This document shows, piece by piece, positions 1-7,352 of a stretch of 24,203 nt of DNA. Position numbers and translations under genes: made by a program. The stretch spans positions 1-24,203 of IMG/VR virus record IMGVR_UViG_3300003690_000072. One strand, given 5' to 3'. Source of the stretch: a virus. The notes below the pieces were generated by a model that searched no databases, was not told where the DNA came from, and saw only the letters and a list, made by a program, of their open reading frames with translations. Each line of letters starts with the position of its first letter. Within the stretch, counting starts at the first letter, position 1.

Positions 1-841
1 CTAGCTCGGCGGGTTCAAGGTCGGCATCCTCAAGGTGACCTGCAACGTGCTTGTACACGCCTGTCACGTCACTGTCGGGGATGTCGGCCCCACCCATCGC
101 TCCGTTCAGGACTCCGATGGCTGATTGACAGCCCTTGATGTTGGCCGAGCCAACCATGCCATCAGTGCTGACGTTATGGTGTGGGAATTTATAGGCGCTC
201 TTGGTGTCTTCATCCTTGTCAGGATCGACGTAGGCGTACATCTTCTTGAGGGTGCTGGCTTCGGCTTCATTGGAGATTCGTTTGATCATCTCCCCGCTGT
301 CCCAGGGGTCGGTGCTGGTCGAGGTATCGTGACCAGGGATGGCATCCTTGGCGGCCGCCTTGGCGCTGATGGTCTGGGTGTATGGGGATGCGCCCCGAAT
401 GACCGTGCTGGCCTCAACCCAGTCCAGGTCGTTGATGATCCTGACGGGGGTTCCATCGATGGTCTCGATCTTGGAGCCGTTGGGTCTCATGTTGAACCCC
501 ACGCTCCACTCCCTGACGAAATCCCCTGCCACGTTAGAGAACGCCTCACGCCCTGCCTGGGTGTCCATGTTCATCTGCATCGTTGCATGGAGCCTGTACC
601 CCTGGCCGGTAGCTGCATCAGCCACGGCCCGAGCCGTTAACACCTTCCCAACGACCTCGCTCTGATCGTGAGAGGACAGAACCGGGATGGGCAAAGACCC
701 CAGCGAATTGTCGAACGCCGCCTTGGAGATGATGTCTCCGTCTGAGTCGATCACCTCCATCGTGTTGACATAGGCTTCGACGATGCCTGCCCCGGCATCG
801 AGAACCTTGGTTGTGCTACCAGAGCTAATCTTGGTTTCCAT
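1..841 (-). CDS. HK97-family prohead maturation protease (C-terminus cut by window edge)
   Basis: This gene encodes the serine protease that trims scaffold and capsid N-termini during prohead assembly (peptidase S78 / HK97 prohead protease family). It starts at ATG 841 and stays open to the left edge, so 280 residues are visible. Family signatures are present: an early V-x-S-D-x-D-x-I segment, a Ser-Ser-His-Asp stretch near residue 59 carrying the putative catalytic His, WSVGF near residue 114 carrying the putative nucleophilic Ser, and a V-x-R-G-A block near residue 145. After about residue 180 comes a helical extension with a K-F-P-H-H core, a domain often appended to head-maturation proteases or minor head proteins. 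The start lies 2 bp past the portal stop, the usual portal-protease order. The major capsid gene would be expected next, outside the window. Confidence 0.88.
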   Translation of the reverse strand, partial: METKISSGSTTKVLDAGAGIVEAYVNTMEVIDSDGDIISKAAFDNSLGSLPIPVLSSHDQSEVVGKVLTARAVADAATGQGYRLHATMQMNMDTQAGREAFSNVAGDFVREWSVGFNMRPNGSKIETIDGTPVRIINDLDWVEASTVIRGASPYTQTISAKAAAKDAIPGHDTSTSTDPWDSGEMIKRISNEAEASTLKKMYAYVDPDKDEDTKSAYKFPHHNVSTDGMVGSANIKGCQSAIGVLNGAMGGADIPDSDVTGVYKHVAGHLEDADLEPAEL

Positions 842-843
842 CA

Positions 844-2892
844 CTACTCCCTGTAGGTGCTAGGCATCGGCATCCACGACAGGGTGCCATTCGGGTGGTC
901 CATGATGTTCTCAGCATCCTCGGTTCGATACACCGTCCCGTTCCTCTGGGCACAGGTGAAGCCATACGGGTCTTCAGGGGGGACATAGTTGTCACCCCTG
1001 CCCCCATCAATGTCCACAGCTGAGACGAAGTCGAAACCTTGTTGCCGATATAGCCGTGTGGTGGTCATGTTTTGCGAGCGCATGATCTCGGTTCTGGCAA
1101 TCAGCTTTGCTCGTACCTTGGTCTCCGACATCAGGGATCGCACTCCTGGGAAATTTTCCTTCGGCACACCCCTGGCCAGCTGCTCCACAGAGTAGCCACG
1201 GGTCATAGCAGTCTCGATGGCCTTCTGGAGGTATTTCTTGGTGGTCGAGTGGATCATGTTCGCCCGCCCGTTCACCGTGGTCAGGATGCCGGTGACGACT
1301 GGGGAGTCATCTGCCCACTGCACGGCGCCCACAACCCCAGAGTCGTCAATGACCTGGTAGGTTCCCCGTGTCACCCTCATGTAGCTATTCCGCAGGATGT
1401 CAGCCAGCTCGTTCGTCGCTCCCGGCGGGATCAGCTCATCGGCACTGCCAGGGATGTCCTTCACCTCTTCGGCGCCCTGGGATCGCTCCATCAAGCGGCC
1501 CAGGATTCCGCTGACCCTGTCTCGCAGGATGCGGTAGTGCCTGTCCAGCTGGGGTTCCAGCACCAACACCTCGGCCTCTCTGGTTTCCAACAACCTGTCA
1601 TTCATCCGCATAGCACGGTCAGAGGGCTGTGGGGCTTTCAGCTCCTTCACATCCCGCACAGCTGGCAACCCCATGTCGGGCTTGTTATCGGTTCCGAAAG
1701 ACACCCCCACGGCTACAAACGCTTCGCCACCGTCGACATTTTCTTGGCCTACATAACCCCTGGCCTCGTTCAGCGTGATAACGCCAGACTGATATAGCAG
1801 GGCGATTCGGGTGGCCTGCTCGTTGCTATCATCCAGGGGGGACAGGACTGCGCTGAAATCCACCGCCAAGGTGTAGTCCGTTCCGAACTCCGGGGTCATC
1901 ATGTTGTTGAGGAACCGGATGATCCTGGAAATGAGCGGCTCAACGGTCTCGCCATGGAAGGCCAGCCTGGCTTCCTTATAGTTGGCATACGTGGAGCGGG
2001 CTAGACCCACGTTAGCGGAGATCAGGATGGGAGGAACCCCGAACACGGCACAGATGCGGGACTCGGTCAGGTAGTGCAGCCCCGTCAAGTCCATGTCTTT
2101 CGGTGCTGCCGCCATCGGTTGGTATGAGGCGTCGTCGTCTAGGATCGCCACCCTGTGCATGTTGTTGGTGCCGCCAAACGTGGAGCGCCACCTGGACCGG
2201 ATCACCCCGGCCTCTTCGGCTGAGTTGATCCGTTTCTTGATCTTCAGCAATCCACTGGGCACACCGGCGTTCTGAAAGAACACCTTGGCGAAATCCGTCA
2301 TCGCTAGATCGAGATTGACGATCCTTGACAATACCGACAGGGGGGACATGCCGTAAACGTCCCCGCCGGGGTTGGGGAACGCCATGTGAGCGATGTTCTC
2401 GGCCGGTATCTCATAGTCCCGCCCGTCGATGGTGTAGAGGTAGGTGTGGCGCTGCATGTCCCCCGGCTTGATCGACACACGATCAGGGCGCAGGAGCCAG
2501 AGGTTGATGACCCGGTTGGATCGGTTTCGTTCCTTGAGGACGTAGACGTTCCCGGCGACCTCCAAGTGCGTGACGAACTTCTCGACCCAGCTGTACATGT
2601 CGTCCTGGGTGTTGGGGCGGGTGAACAACTGGCCCAGTGGAGTGGTGGAGGGGTCGGCCTCAACAAGACCCTCCCTCTTGCTTTGCTGGACGTAATAGCG
2701 GGGTGAGGCGGCTGCGGTGGCTAGTTCCCGAATGCAGGCGTGGACAATCTCGTTTTTCCCATACCCCTCAGAGGCGAAGTTGGCGTAATTGTCTGTGGGG
2801 TATTGCGCCCCTGATAGATCAGGGATGAGGGGGATGGTCGCTGAGACAGTGTCGGGTTCTTGCTTAGATGCAAACCTGTCCCAAAACGCCAA
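844..2892 (-). CDS. Portal protein fused to a MuF-like C-terminal domain
   Basis: This is the portal: the dodecameric ring at one capsid vertex through which DNA is packaged and ejected. Residues 1 to about 450 match the HK97-type portal family, including an N-A-G-V-P-S-G-L-L segment and the V-F-G-V-P-P block followed by S-T-Y-A-N-Y. Residues from about 550 resemble the MuF/head-morphogenesis C-terminal domain: R-T-E-I-M-R-S, a Gly-rich turn, a Cys, a paired D-A and a terminal H-P-N. Many phages keep portal and MuF as separate genes; here they are one reading frame. I chose TTG 2892 (682 residues) because GAGGAGGG sits 5 nt upstream. An in-frame ATG at 2919 would add nine residues but has no ribosome binding site. 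Terminase lies upstream and the protease directly downstream. Confidence 0.88.
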   Translation of the reverse strand: MAFWDRFASKQEPDTVSATIPLIPDLSGAQYPTDNYANFASEGYGKNEIVHACIRELATAAASPRYYVQQSKREGLVEADPSTTPLGQLFTRPNTQDDMYSWVEKFVTHLEVAGNVYVLKERNRSNRVINLWLLRPDRVSIKPGDMQRHTYLYTIDGRDYEIPAENIAHMAFPNPGGDVYGMSPLSVLSRIVNLDLAMTDFAKVFFQNAGVPSGLLKIKKRINSAEEAGVIRSRWRSTFGGTNNMHRVAILDDDASYQPMAAAPKDMDLTGLHYLTESRICAVFGVPPILISANVGLARSTYANYKEARLAFHGETVEPLISRIIRFLNNMMTPEFGTDYTLAVDFSAVLSPLDDSNEQATRIALLYQSGVITLNEARGYVGQENVDGGEAFVAVGVSFGTDNKPDMGLPAVRDVKELKAPQPSDRAMRMNDRLLETREAEVLVLEPQLDRHYRILRDRVSGILGRLMERSQGAEEVKDIPGSADELIPPGATNELADILRNSYMRVTRGTYQVIDDSGVVGAVQWADDSPVVTGILTTVNGRANMIHSTTKKYLQKAIETAMTRGYSVEQLARGVPKENFPGVRSLMSETKVRAKLIARTEIMRSQNMTTTRLYRQQGFDFVSAVDIDGGRGDNYVPPEDPYGFTCAQRNGTVYRTEDAENIMDHPNGTLSWMPMPSTYRE

Positions 2893-2981
2893 CGTGACCC
2901 TCCTCTGGCATTTGGGCATTGAGCCACGGACACGGTGCCAGAATGGGCCACTGAAGGGGACTCTACCATAGGGAAATCAGG

Positions 2982-3095
2982 TCAGTCAACCTGGTTCTTG
3001 GTCTTACACCTGGAGCAGACAATGACGGTTCCCCTGGCAGCTTTCTCGGCGAGCAGCTTGCCACACCCCTGGCACCGCAACTCCTTGGTCACCAT
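2982..3095 (-). CDS. Com-like zinc-ribbon mini-protein (37 aa)
   Basis: A 37-residue protein with two Cys pairs, CQGC at residues 8-11 and CSRC near residues 27-30. The K-E-L-R-C opening and C-G-K-L-L-A context resemble the Mu Com family of small zinc-finger proteins, which in Mu activates translation of the mom DNA-modification gene. The ATG at 3095 overlaps the terL stop in ATGGTGA, so translation is probably coupled to terL. The fold assignment rests on the motif alone. A Com-like regulator would be notable in a phage that modifies its DNA, but many Com-like ribbons lie near terminase genes of phages without a mom gene, so the role here is unknown. Confidence 0.75.
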   Translation of the reverse strand: MVTKELRCQGCGKLLAEKAARGTVIVCSRCKTKNQVD

Positions 3096-4426
3096 ACCCC
3101 CACCCCGGCGGTGTCGTAATCCCCATAGATGGCCATCGCCAGGGCGTCGGCCTCATCTGGGCTTTTGGACATCTTGGCCTTCTGGGTGAGGGAGATTCTC
3201 CGGTCCGACTGGATGTTGTAACCTCGGCTGCTCAGCTGCCCGATCAGGGCGTCGTCGTTGGGAACCCTACCTCCCCCCATCACCCAGTCCCTCATGACCC
3301 ACCAGGCCTCGGCAATCCGGTTGGCAAACCGATCTGAAGCCTGGGCCTTCTCCCCACCCTTGAACGCTATGATCTCGGTCCCCGGTATCCCCACCTCGTT
3401 CAGCCGGTCAGTAACACCACCCCCCAGGCCGGTGTCATCGACCACCAGCTTGCCCACCTGGTGGTCTTCACAATACCTCCCCAACCAGCCGGCGATGCTC
3501 ATCAGGTCTTTGCCCTGGGTCTTGTAGACGATCTCGGCGTGGTTGCCCTGGCGCAACGCAACCACCGTCTTGTCCTTGCCAAACCTTGCCACGTCGCAGC
3601 CTATAATGATCTCCCCCTCTGGGATCACGTCGTTGAGCAGGGATCGTTGCAGGATGGACAGGGGGATGATTACGTCCTCCAGGTCGTCCACAAATTCCCC
3701 CAGTACAGACGCCCGGTACATGCTCGACCCTTCACCCCATTCGTCGGCCCTGTCCCGCACATCCTGGGGCGTTATCATCCCAGGTGTTACAACCGCTCCC
3801 GCCTGGATGTTGGGGGTGTCCATCGCACTGATCTGGAACGTGTTCCACCGCTCACGGTTCTGGTGATGGCTTGCGTAGAACGGCCCGGTGGTGGCGAACG
3901 GATTTCCCACCAACAACATGGTGGTCGGGTTCAATCGGTACAACGCATTGACGCTGTCGTCATCCATCGCATGGGCCTCGGTCACGATGACCAGCAGGTG
4001 GGGGCTATGGAATCCCTGGAGGTTCCAGGGGCGATCTGTCGAGAAGCCGACGATGAACGTGGACTCATCCAGCTCCCACCGGGGGGAGTCGAACAACCGG
4101 CCGCCCAGCTGCACCGGGGCCGCCCGGTACGCCGCCTTGAGCTCGTTGAACACCACGTCGTCTACCTGACGGTAGGTGGGACCGGTCACGATAACCTTGG
4201 CGGGGTAACGTGCCGTCACCCACCACAGGGCCAATCTGGCAGCGAGCCAGTCCTTGCCGCTACCATTGCATCCCACAACCGAGACCCTGCGACTGTCTTT
4301 TATCGCATCCGCAATCTCAATCTGCTTCTGGTAGGGGTTCGCCCCCAGGGCGTGTTGGAGGTATAGAACGGGGCTGTCCTGGATCGTCTGAGCCAACCCC
4401 ATCAGCTGCGAATTGACCGCTTCCAT
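3089..4426 (-). CDS. terL: Terminase large subunit (packaging ATPase-nuclease)
   Basis: TerL powers DNA translocation into the prohead and cuts the concatemer. The N-terminal ATPase has a P-loop GCNGSGKDW at residues 52-60, a T-G-P-T-Y-R-Q motif near 81-87 and a Walker B-like LLVIVTEAH at 144-152. The C-terminal RNase H-like nuclease shows its acidic residues in order: IIIGCDVARFG, LVVDDTGLGGG and D-E-A-D-A near the end. The length (445 residues) is normal for the family. The usual Thr/Ser after the P-loop Lys is Asp, and the usual Walker B Asp is Thr (see findings). ATG 4426 has GAGGG 9 nt upstream; an in-frame TTG at 4435 is less likely. The start lies inside terS (110 bp overlap), and the end overlaps the Com-like gene. 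Confidence 0.93.
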   Translation of the reverse strand: MEAVNSQLMGLAQTIQDSPVLYLQHALGANPYQKQIEIADAIKDSRRVSVVGCNGSGKDWLAARLALWWVTARYPAKVIVTGPTYRQVDDVVFNELKAAYRAAPVQLGGRLFDSPRWELDESTFIVGFSTDRPWNLQGFHSPHLLVIVTEAHAMDDDSVNALYRLNPTTMLLVGNPFATTGPFYASHHQNRERWNTFQISAMDTPNIQAGAVVTPGMITPQDVRDRADEWGEGSSMYRASVLGEFVDDLEDVIIPLSILQRSLLNDVIPEGEIIIGCDVARFGKDKTVVALRQGNHAEIVYKTQGKDLMSIAGWLGRYCEDHQVGKLVVDDTGLGGGVTDRLNEVGIPGTEIIAFKGGEKAQASDRFANRIAEAWWVMRDWVMGGGRVPNDDALIGQLSSRGYNIQSDRRISLTQKAKMSKSPDEADALAMAIYGDYDTAGVGVW

Positions 4427-4859
4427 TAGCCACAACCCTCGCCAGTTCCATGAGGCCGATGCCTTCCCCGATCAGCAGCGTCTGAGTTCTCATGTCGATC
4501 AGGGGCTTGTCGGGAATGATACCGTTGATAATGTCGATTCTTGCCATGATCCGCAGAACCATGTTGCTGGCAGTTTCGTCCCCTGCCAGAGCCTGCTGCC
4601 ACCACCTGGAGAGCATCGTGAGGTAGCGTTCCATCTGGAGGGCTCGGACGATGTTAGCGGAGCGGTCATGGGCCTTCGCCAGGTCGCCCAGCACCCTCTT
4701 CACCTCCCGGTGAACCAGGCCACGGGACACCCCCAGCGACTCGGCTATCTGCCGCTCGCTGGCCCCGGCCTTGGTGAGTTCCAGCATCTGGTATCGCCTG
4801 GTCTCAGCTGTCACCCTGGCGGCCTTGCTCGGAGGTTGGTTCGGGTGCCGATCAGCCAT
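4317..4859 (-). CDS. terS: Terminase small subunit (HTH DNA-recognition)
   Basis: Small subunits bind the packaging site and hand the DNA to TerL. The 180-residue protein has a helix-turn-helix near residues 22-55, in which ERQIAESLGVSRG gives the turn and recognition helix. A helical middle suited to oligomerisation follows, then a Pro/Gly-rich tail. Position directly before terL supports the call more than sequence identity does. The ATG at 4859 overlaps the folE stop by 8 bp, placing packaging genes in the same transcription unit as the base-modification genes. The last 110 bp also encode the start of TerL in another frame, which may explain the low-complexity C-terminus. Confidence 0.8.
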   Translation of the reverse strand: MADRHPNQPPSKAARVTAETRRYQMLELTKAGASERQIAESLGVSRGLVHREVKRVLGDLAKAHDRSANIVRALQMERYLTMLSRWWQQALAGDETASNMVLRIMARIDIINGIIPDKPLIDMRTQTLLIGEGIGLMELARVVANGSGQFAADGVGSDDPGQPRSIPPTRPGGEPLPEAD

Positions 4860-5688
4860 TGACTGCCCCCAGGAACTCAGCCCTTGCCTCTGGTAAATCT
4901 CGGAACGGTCCCGACAGGTAGTTGGTCACCATGTCGGCCCCCTGCTGCTTAACGCCTCTTGCCATCATGCAGAGGTGCTGGGCCTTGGTGTTCACCGCCA
5001 CCCCCAGCACGTTCGGCTCGATCAGCTCCCCGATCTGCCGAGTCATCCTCTCCTGTATCTGAAACCGCCGGGCAAACACGTTCACGATCCTGGAGAGCTT
5101 AGAGATACCGATGACCTTCCCCTGGGGGATGTAGCCAATCGATACCGTGCCAAAGAACGGCAACATATGGTGTTCGCAGGTGCTGTAGAACTGGATGCCT
5201 CTGGAGATAATCATCTCATCAGTGTCGTCTTCAAACCAGACCAGGTGCCGCTCTGGGTCCTGGGTGTACCCCTCGAACAGAGTCGACCACGATTCAACAA
5301 CACGGTCAGGGGTCTTGAGCATCCCCTGCCGCCCTGGGTCGTCCCCGATGAACTCGATCATCCTGGTCACAGAATCCCGAATGTCCTTCTCTGGTGATTC
5401 TTCCCAGGGGAAGGACACCCATTCGTCAATGCCCTCTTTCTGCTTGTCCACCAGGGCAACCGTGGTGAGGCCGTGTTGCGCCATGATCCTGGCAGATGTT
5501 GCACCGCTGTCAATGATGTCATCAACAGCCAACTCTGCCTCACCAGGTGTTCCAACCAGGACGGCGCCCTGGCTGCGTGAGAGAGCGCCGACAATGGCTC
5601 CTCCCCTGGGGATACCCCAGACCCGCTTCCCACCGACCTCTAGGCGGCGTATACGCTGGTCTACGTCGTCCCATGTCAGGTAGATCAT
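4852..5688 (-). CDS. folE: Phosphoribosyltransferase-GTP cyclohydrolase I fusion
   Basis: Residues 102-278 are GTP cyclohydrolase I, which converts GTP to 7,8-dihydroneopterin triphosphate, the first step to preQ0. The zinc ligands are visible (C171 and H174 in STCEHH, C240 in HLCMMARGV), as is the K-L-S-R-I-V-N-V-F-A-R-R-F-Q-I-Q-E-R core. Residues 1-100 form a separate small type I phosphoribosyltransferase-like domain: WGIPRGGA at 24-31, the PRPP-binding loop VDDIIDSGAT at 55-64, and a terminal WVSFPWE at 90-96 typical of short phage PRTases. The PRTase substrate is unknown; nucleotide salvage feeding GTP is an inference. The ATG overlaps the queE stop in ATGA, and the stop overlaps terS, so it is co-translated in the modification operon. 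Enzyme assignment of the C-terminal half is firm. Confidence 0.93.
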   Translation of the reverse strand: MIYLTWDDVDQRIRRLEVGGKRVWGIPRGGAIVGALSRSQGAVLVGTPGEAELAVDDIIDSGATSARIMAQHGLTTVALVDKQKEGIDEWVSFPWEESPEKDIRDSVTRMIEFIGDDPGRQGMLKTPDRVVESWSTLFEGYTQDPERHLVWFEDDTDEMIISRGIQFYSTCEHHMLPFFGTVSIGYIPQGKVIGISKLSRIVNVFARRFQIQERMTRQIGELIEPNVLGVAVNTKAQHLCMMARGVKQQGADMVTNYLSGPFRDLPEARAEFLGAVNG

Positions 5689-6311
5689 TCGACTTCGATC
5701 AGCTTATGAGTCTGAATGCTGAGCTTCCACCCTGGCATCGAGTACACCTTGGCCAGCGCCCGTTCCAGGTTGTGGCGGCTCTTCACCGGGTCTTCGGCAT
5801 CGATGGGTTGAATGTATCTGGTGGCCGCCCTGATCCCGTCGTAGCCCTCCGGTAGAATCCTGGGGTCAGGGTGGGGGAACAACACCTTGAGGGTGTCACA
5901 GCTGGTCACCACGGTCTGGTCCGGTGGGAGTTTGGGGGAGATGGTTAGGTGGTCCACCTGGGCGTCAATCATTCTCGTACCGTTTGATTCTACCGCCACC
6001 TTGAACCCTTGATCGTGTAGCACGTCGATCAGCTGGCGGTCTACCTGGAGGGCTGGCTCCCCGCCAGATATAGTGACCCAGGTAACCCGCCCCAGGGCCG
6101 CCAGCTGGGCAGCGATCTGATCAGCTGTCAGCATGGTATGGCTGAAGAAATCAGTGTCGCAAAACGGGCAGAGGGACTGTGCCCTGGTCTCCGGTCTGCC
6201 GTCCCACATATTGCAACCGCTCAACCTGATGAAATGGCAGACCGTACCGGTCATGCTGCCCTCACCCTGGATCGTGGGGCCGAATATCTTATGAACGCCG
6301 TATCGTCGCAC
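5685..6311 (-). CDS. queE: 7-carboxy-7-deazaguanine synthase, radical SAM (QueE)
   Basis: QueE rearranges 6-carboxytetrahydropterin (CPH4) into 7-carboxy-7-deazaguanine using a 4Fe-4S cluster and S-adenosylmethionine. The family opening IFGPTIQGEG is at residues 9-18. The cluster cysteines are C33, C48 and C51, giving the spaced Cys-x14-Cys-x2-Cys pattern of QueE enzymes instead of the plain radical SAM Cys-x3-Cys-x2-Cys, followed by D-T-D. The SAM-binding GGEP is at 83-86. Length (208 residues) is normal. The start is GTG 6311 with a poor ribosome site, 23 bp inside queD, so translational coupling is likely. It acts between QueD and QueC. Confidence 0.94.
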   Translation of the reverse strand: MRRYGVHKIFGPTIQGEGSMTGTVCHFIRLSGCNMWDGRPETRAQSLCPFCDTDFFSHTMLTADQIAAQLAALGRVTWVTISGGEPALQVDRQLIDVLHDQGFKVAVESNGTRMIDAQVDHLTISPKLPPDQTVVTSCDTLKVLFPHPDPRILPEGYDGIRAATRYIQPIDAEDPVKSRHNLERALAKVYSMPGWKLSIQTHKLIEVE

Positions 6312-6729
6312 TGGCTCTGTCCGTTTCCCAGATGGTCACCCGCTCCAGGGCCACCCCTTCAAAGGCGTGGGCTGATCGTTGGAAATCTTCGATCTGCAAC
6401 CAGACCCTCACCGCCAGGTTCTCAGCGGTGGGTTCGAAGGGGTGGGTGGTCACGTCAAAGTCTGGATGCAGGTTGCCCCCGTGGTGCCTCTCATCAGTGT
6501 CGTTCATCAAGAATTTGTGGTCAAAGTTGTCGGCGATCAACGGTTCCATCAGGTCGTCCAGCTGGGCAAAGTCCAACACCATCCCAGACTCCTCCCCCAC
6601 CTTCCCTGACACCTCCACCTCGAGCCGGTAGTTGTGACCGTGTGGGTGGTAGCACTTGCCGTCGTGGTTGGCCAGGGCGTGGCCCATCTCCCAGGTGTAG
6701 CTCTTGGCAATGCTGATCGTCAACATCAT
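6289..6729 (-). CDS. queD: 6-carboxy-5,6,7,8-tetrahydropterin synthase (QueD)
   Basis: QueD converts dihydroneopterin triphosphate to CPH4, the second step of the preQ0 pathway. The zinc ligands H17, H30 and H32 and the catalytic Cys C26 lie in the G-K-C-Y-H-P-H-G-H-N-Y block. D70-H71 (FDHKFL), the P-T-A-E-N-L motif at 100-105 and the pterin-anchoring Glu in TIWET (about 135) complete the active site of the PTPS/QueD family. Length 146 residues is slightly above the bacterial norm, with an insertion at N-D-T-D-E-R-H-H-G-G. The first of two adjacent ATG codons overlaps the stop of the upstream unknown gene. Confidence 0.94.
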   Translation of the reverse strand: MMLTISIAKSYTWEMGHALANHDGKCYHPHGHNYRLEVEVSGKVGEESGMVLDFAQLDDLMEPLIADNFDHKFLMNDTDERHHGGNLHPDFDVTTHPFEPTAENLAVRVWLQIEDFQRSAHAFEGVALERVTIWETDRASATIRRS

Positions 6730-7130
6730 GCCCCCTGCATTTGTTCGGTTACCATCTGGCGCTTCCTCGCCCGTGCCTGGTGTACGTGTTCGGACTCTCG
6801 CATGTACGGCTCCACTGGCTTCCCGTGATGCTCCCTGGAGGTTAGAGCCTGACGAGTCCGGCGCAGGTGTTCCGGCACCGTCGGTCCTGGGGCAGCTGTG
6901 AACCAGTCAGTGAACGCCATCAGAGCATCCTCACCCAGCACGGCGCCCAGGCCCTCATAGGTGATCCAGTACTTGACGATCATGTAGGGATCGTCGTCGG
7001 CGATGCGCTGGTCTGTACCCTCTCCACACAGCCACCAGATGGGTTCGGCGTATGGCTTGAGCCATGCTGCTATGCGGGAAAAGATGGGCCGGGGCTTCCC
7101 GAACATGTCATCCTGCAACGTGACTGGCAT
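6726..7130 (-). CDS. Hypothetical protein inside the modification operon
   Basis: A 134-residue soluble protein I do not recognise. The N-terminal half is rich in aromatics (W-L-K-P-Y-A-E-P-I-W-W-L near residues 23-34, then Y-M-I-V-K-Y-W-I-T-Y-E-G), and the C-terminal third is basic and helical. It has no Cys pair, P-loop, membrane segment or signal peptide. The ATG at 7130 has GAAGGGAAC upstream and overlaps the preceding HTH gene; its stop overlaps queD. That placement between Gat-QueC and QueD makes a role in base modification or its control likely, but this is guilt by association only. Confidence 0.7.
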   Translation of the reverse strand: MPVTLQDDMFGKPRPIFSRIAAWLKPYAEPIWWLCGEGTDQRIADDDPYMIVKYWITYEGLGAVLGEDALMAFTDWFTAAPGPTVPEHLRRTRQALTSREHHGKPVEPYMRESEHVHQARARKRQMVTEQMQGA

Positions 7131-7339
7131 CAGATGTTCCCTTCCAGGCTTTGGGGGACAGCCCCGTTCAAGTACTGTTCTAGTATCTTGCGACTCACAA
7201 CGATGCGACCACCCAGGTATAGAGCACCAGGTAGCTCACCCCTCCTTGCCAACCCATACGCTAGGTTCCTTCCGATGCCCAGAATGTGGGCCGCTTCATA
7301 CACCGTCCAGGTTGCCGGTTCTTGGGTATCAACACTCAT
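7130..7339 (-). CDS. Excisionase/MerR-like HTH DNA-binding protein (69 aa)
   Basis: A short protein of the HTH_17/excisionase type: an initial W-T-V-Y-E-A-A-H-I-L-G-I-G helix-turn-helix at about residues 11-23, a recognition helix N-L-A-Y-G-L-A-R-R-G, then a beta-wing (A-L-Y-L-G-G-R-I-V-V-S) and a final helix. Such proteins bend DNA during excision or act as small transcription factors. No integrase is visible, and the gene lies between Gat-QueC and queD with AGGAG upstream of its ATG, so a local regulator of the operon is more likely than a true excisionase. That role is inferred. Confidence 0.78.
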   Translation of the reverse strand: MSVDTQEPATWTVYEAAHILGIGRNLAYGLARRGELPGALYLGGRIVVSRKILEQYLNGAVPQSLEGNI

Positions 7340-7352
7340 CTGCTATCTCCTC

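Noticed and set aside
1072-1797. Plus-strand frames inside the portal, terminase and replication genes
   Set aside because: All are antisense to genes with strong family motifs and lack ribosome sites.
2960-2989. Promoter-like TTGACT, 18 bp, TAGAGT before the portal gene
   Set aside because: The -10 matches only four of six bases and the -35 lies in the end of the Com-like gene; not strong enough to list as a feature.
7130-7339. True prophage excisionase
   Set aside because: No integrase or attachment site is visible and the gene is embedded in the modification operon; a regulator is more likely.
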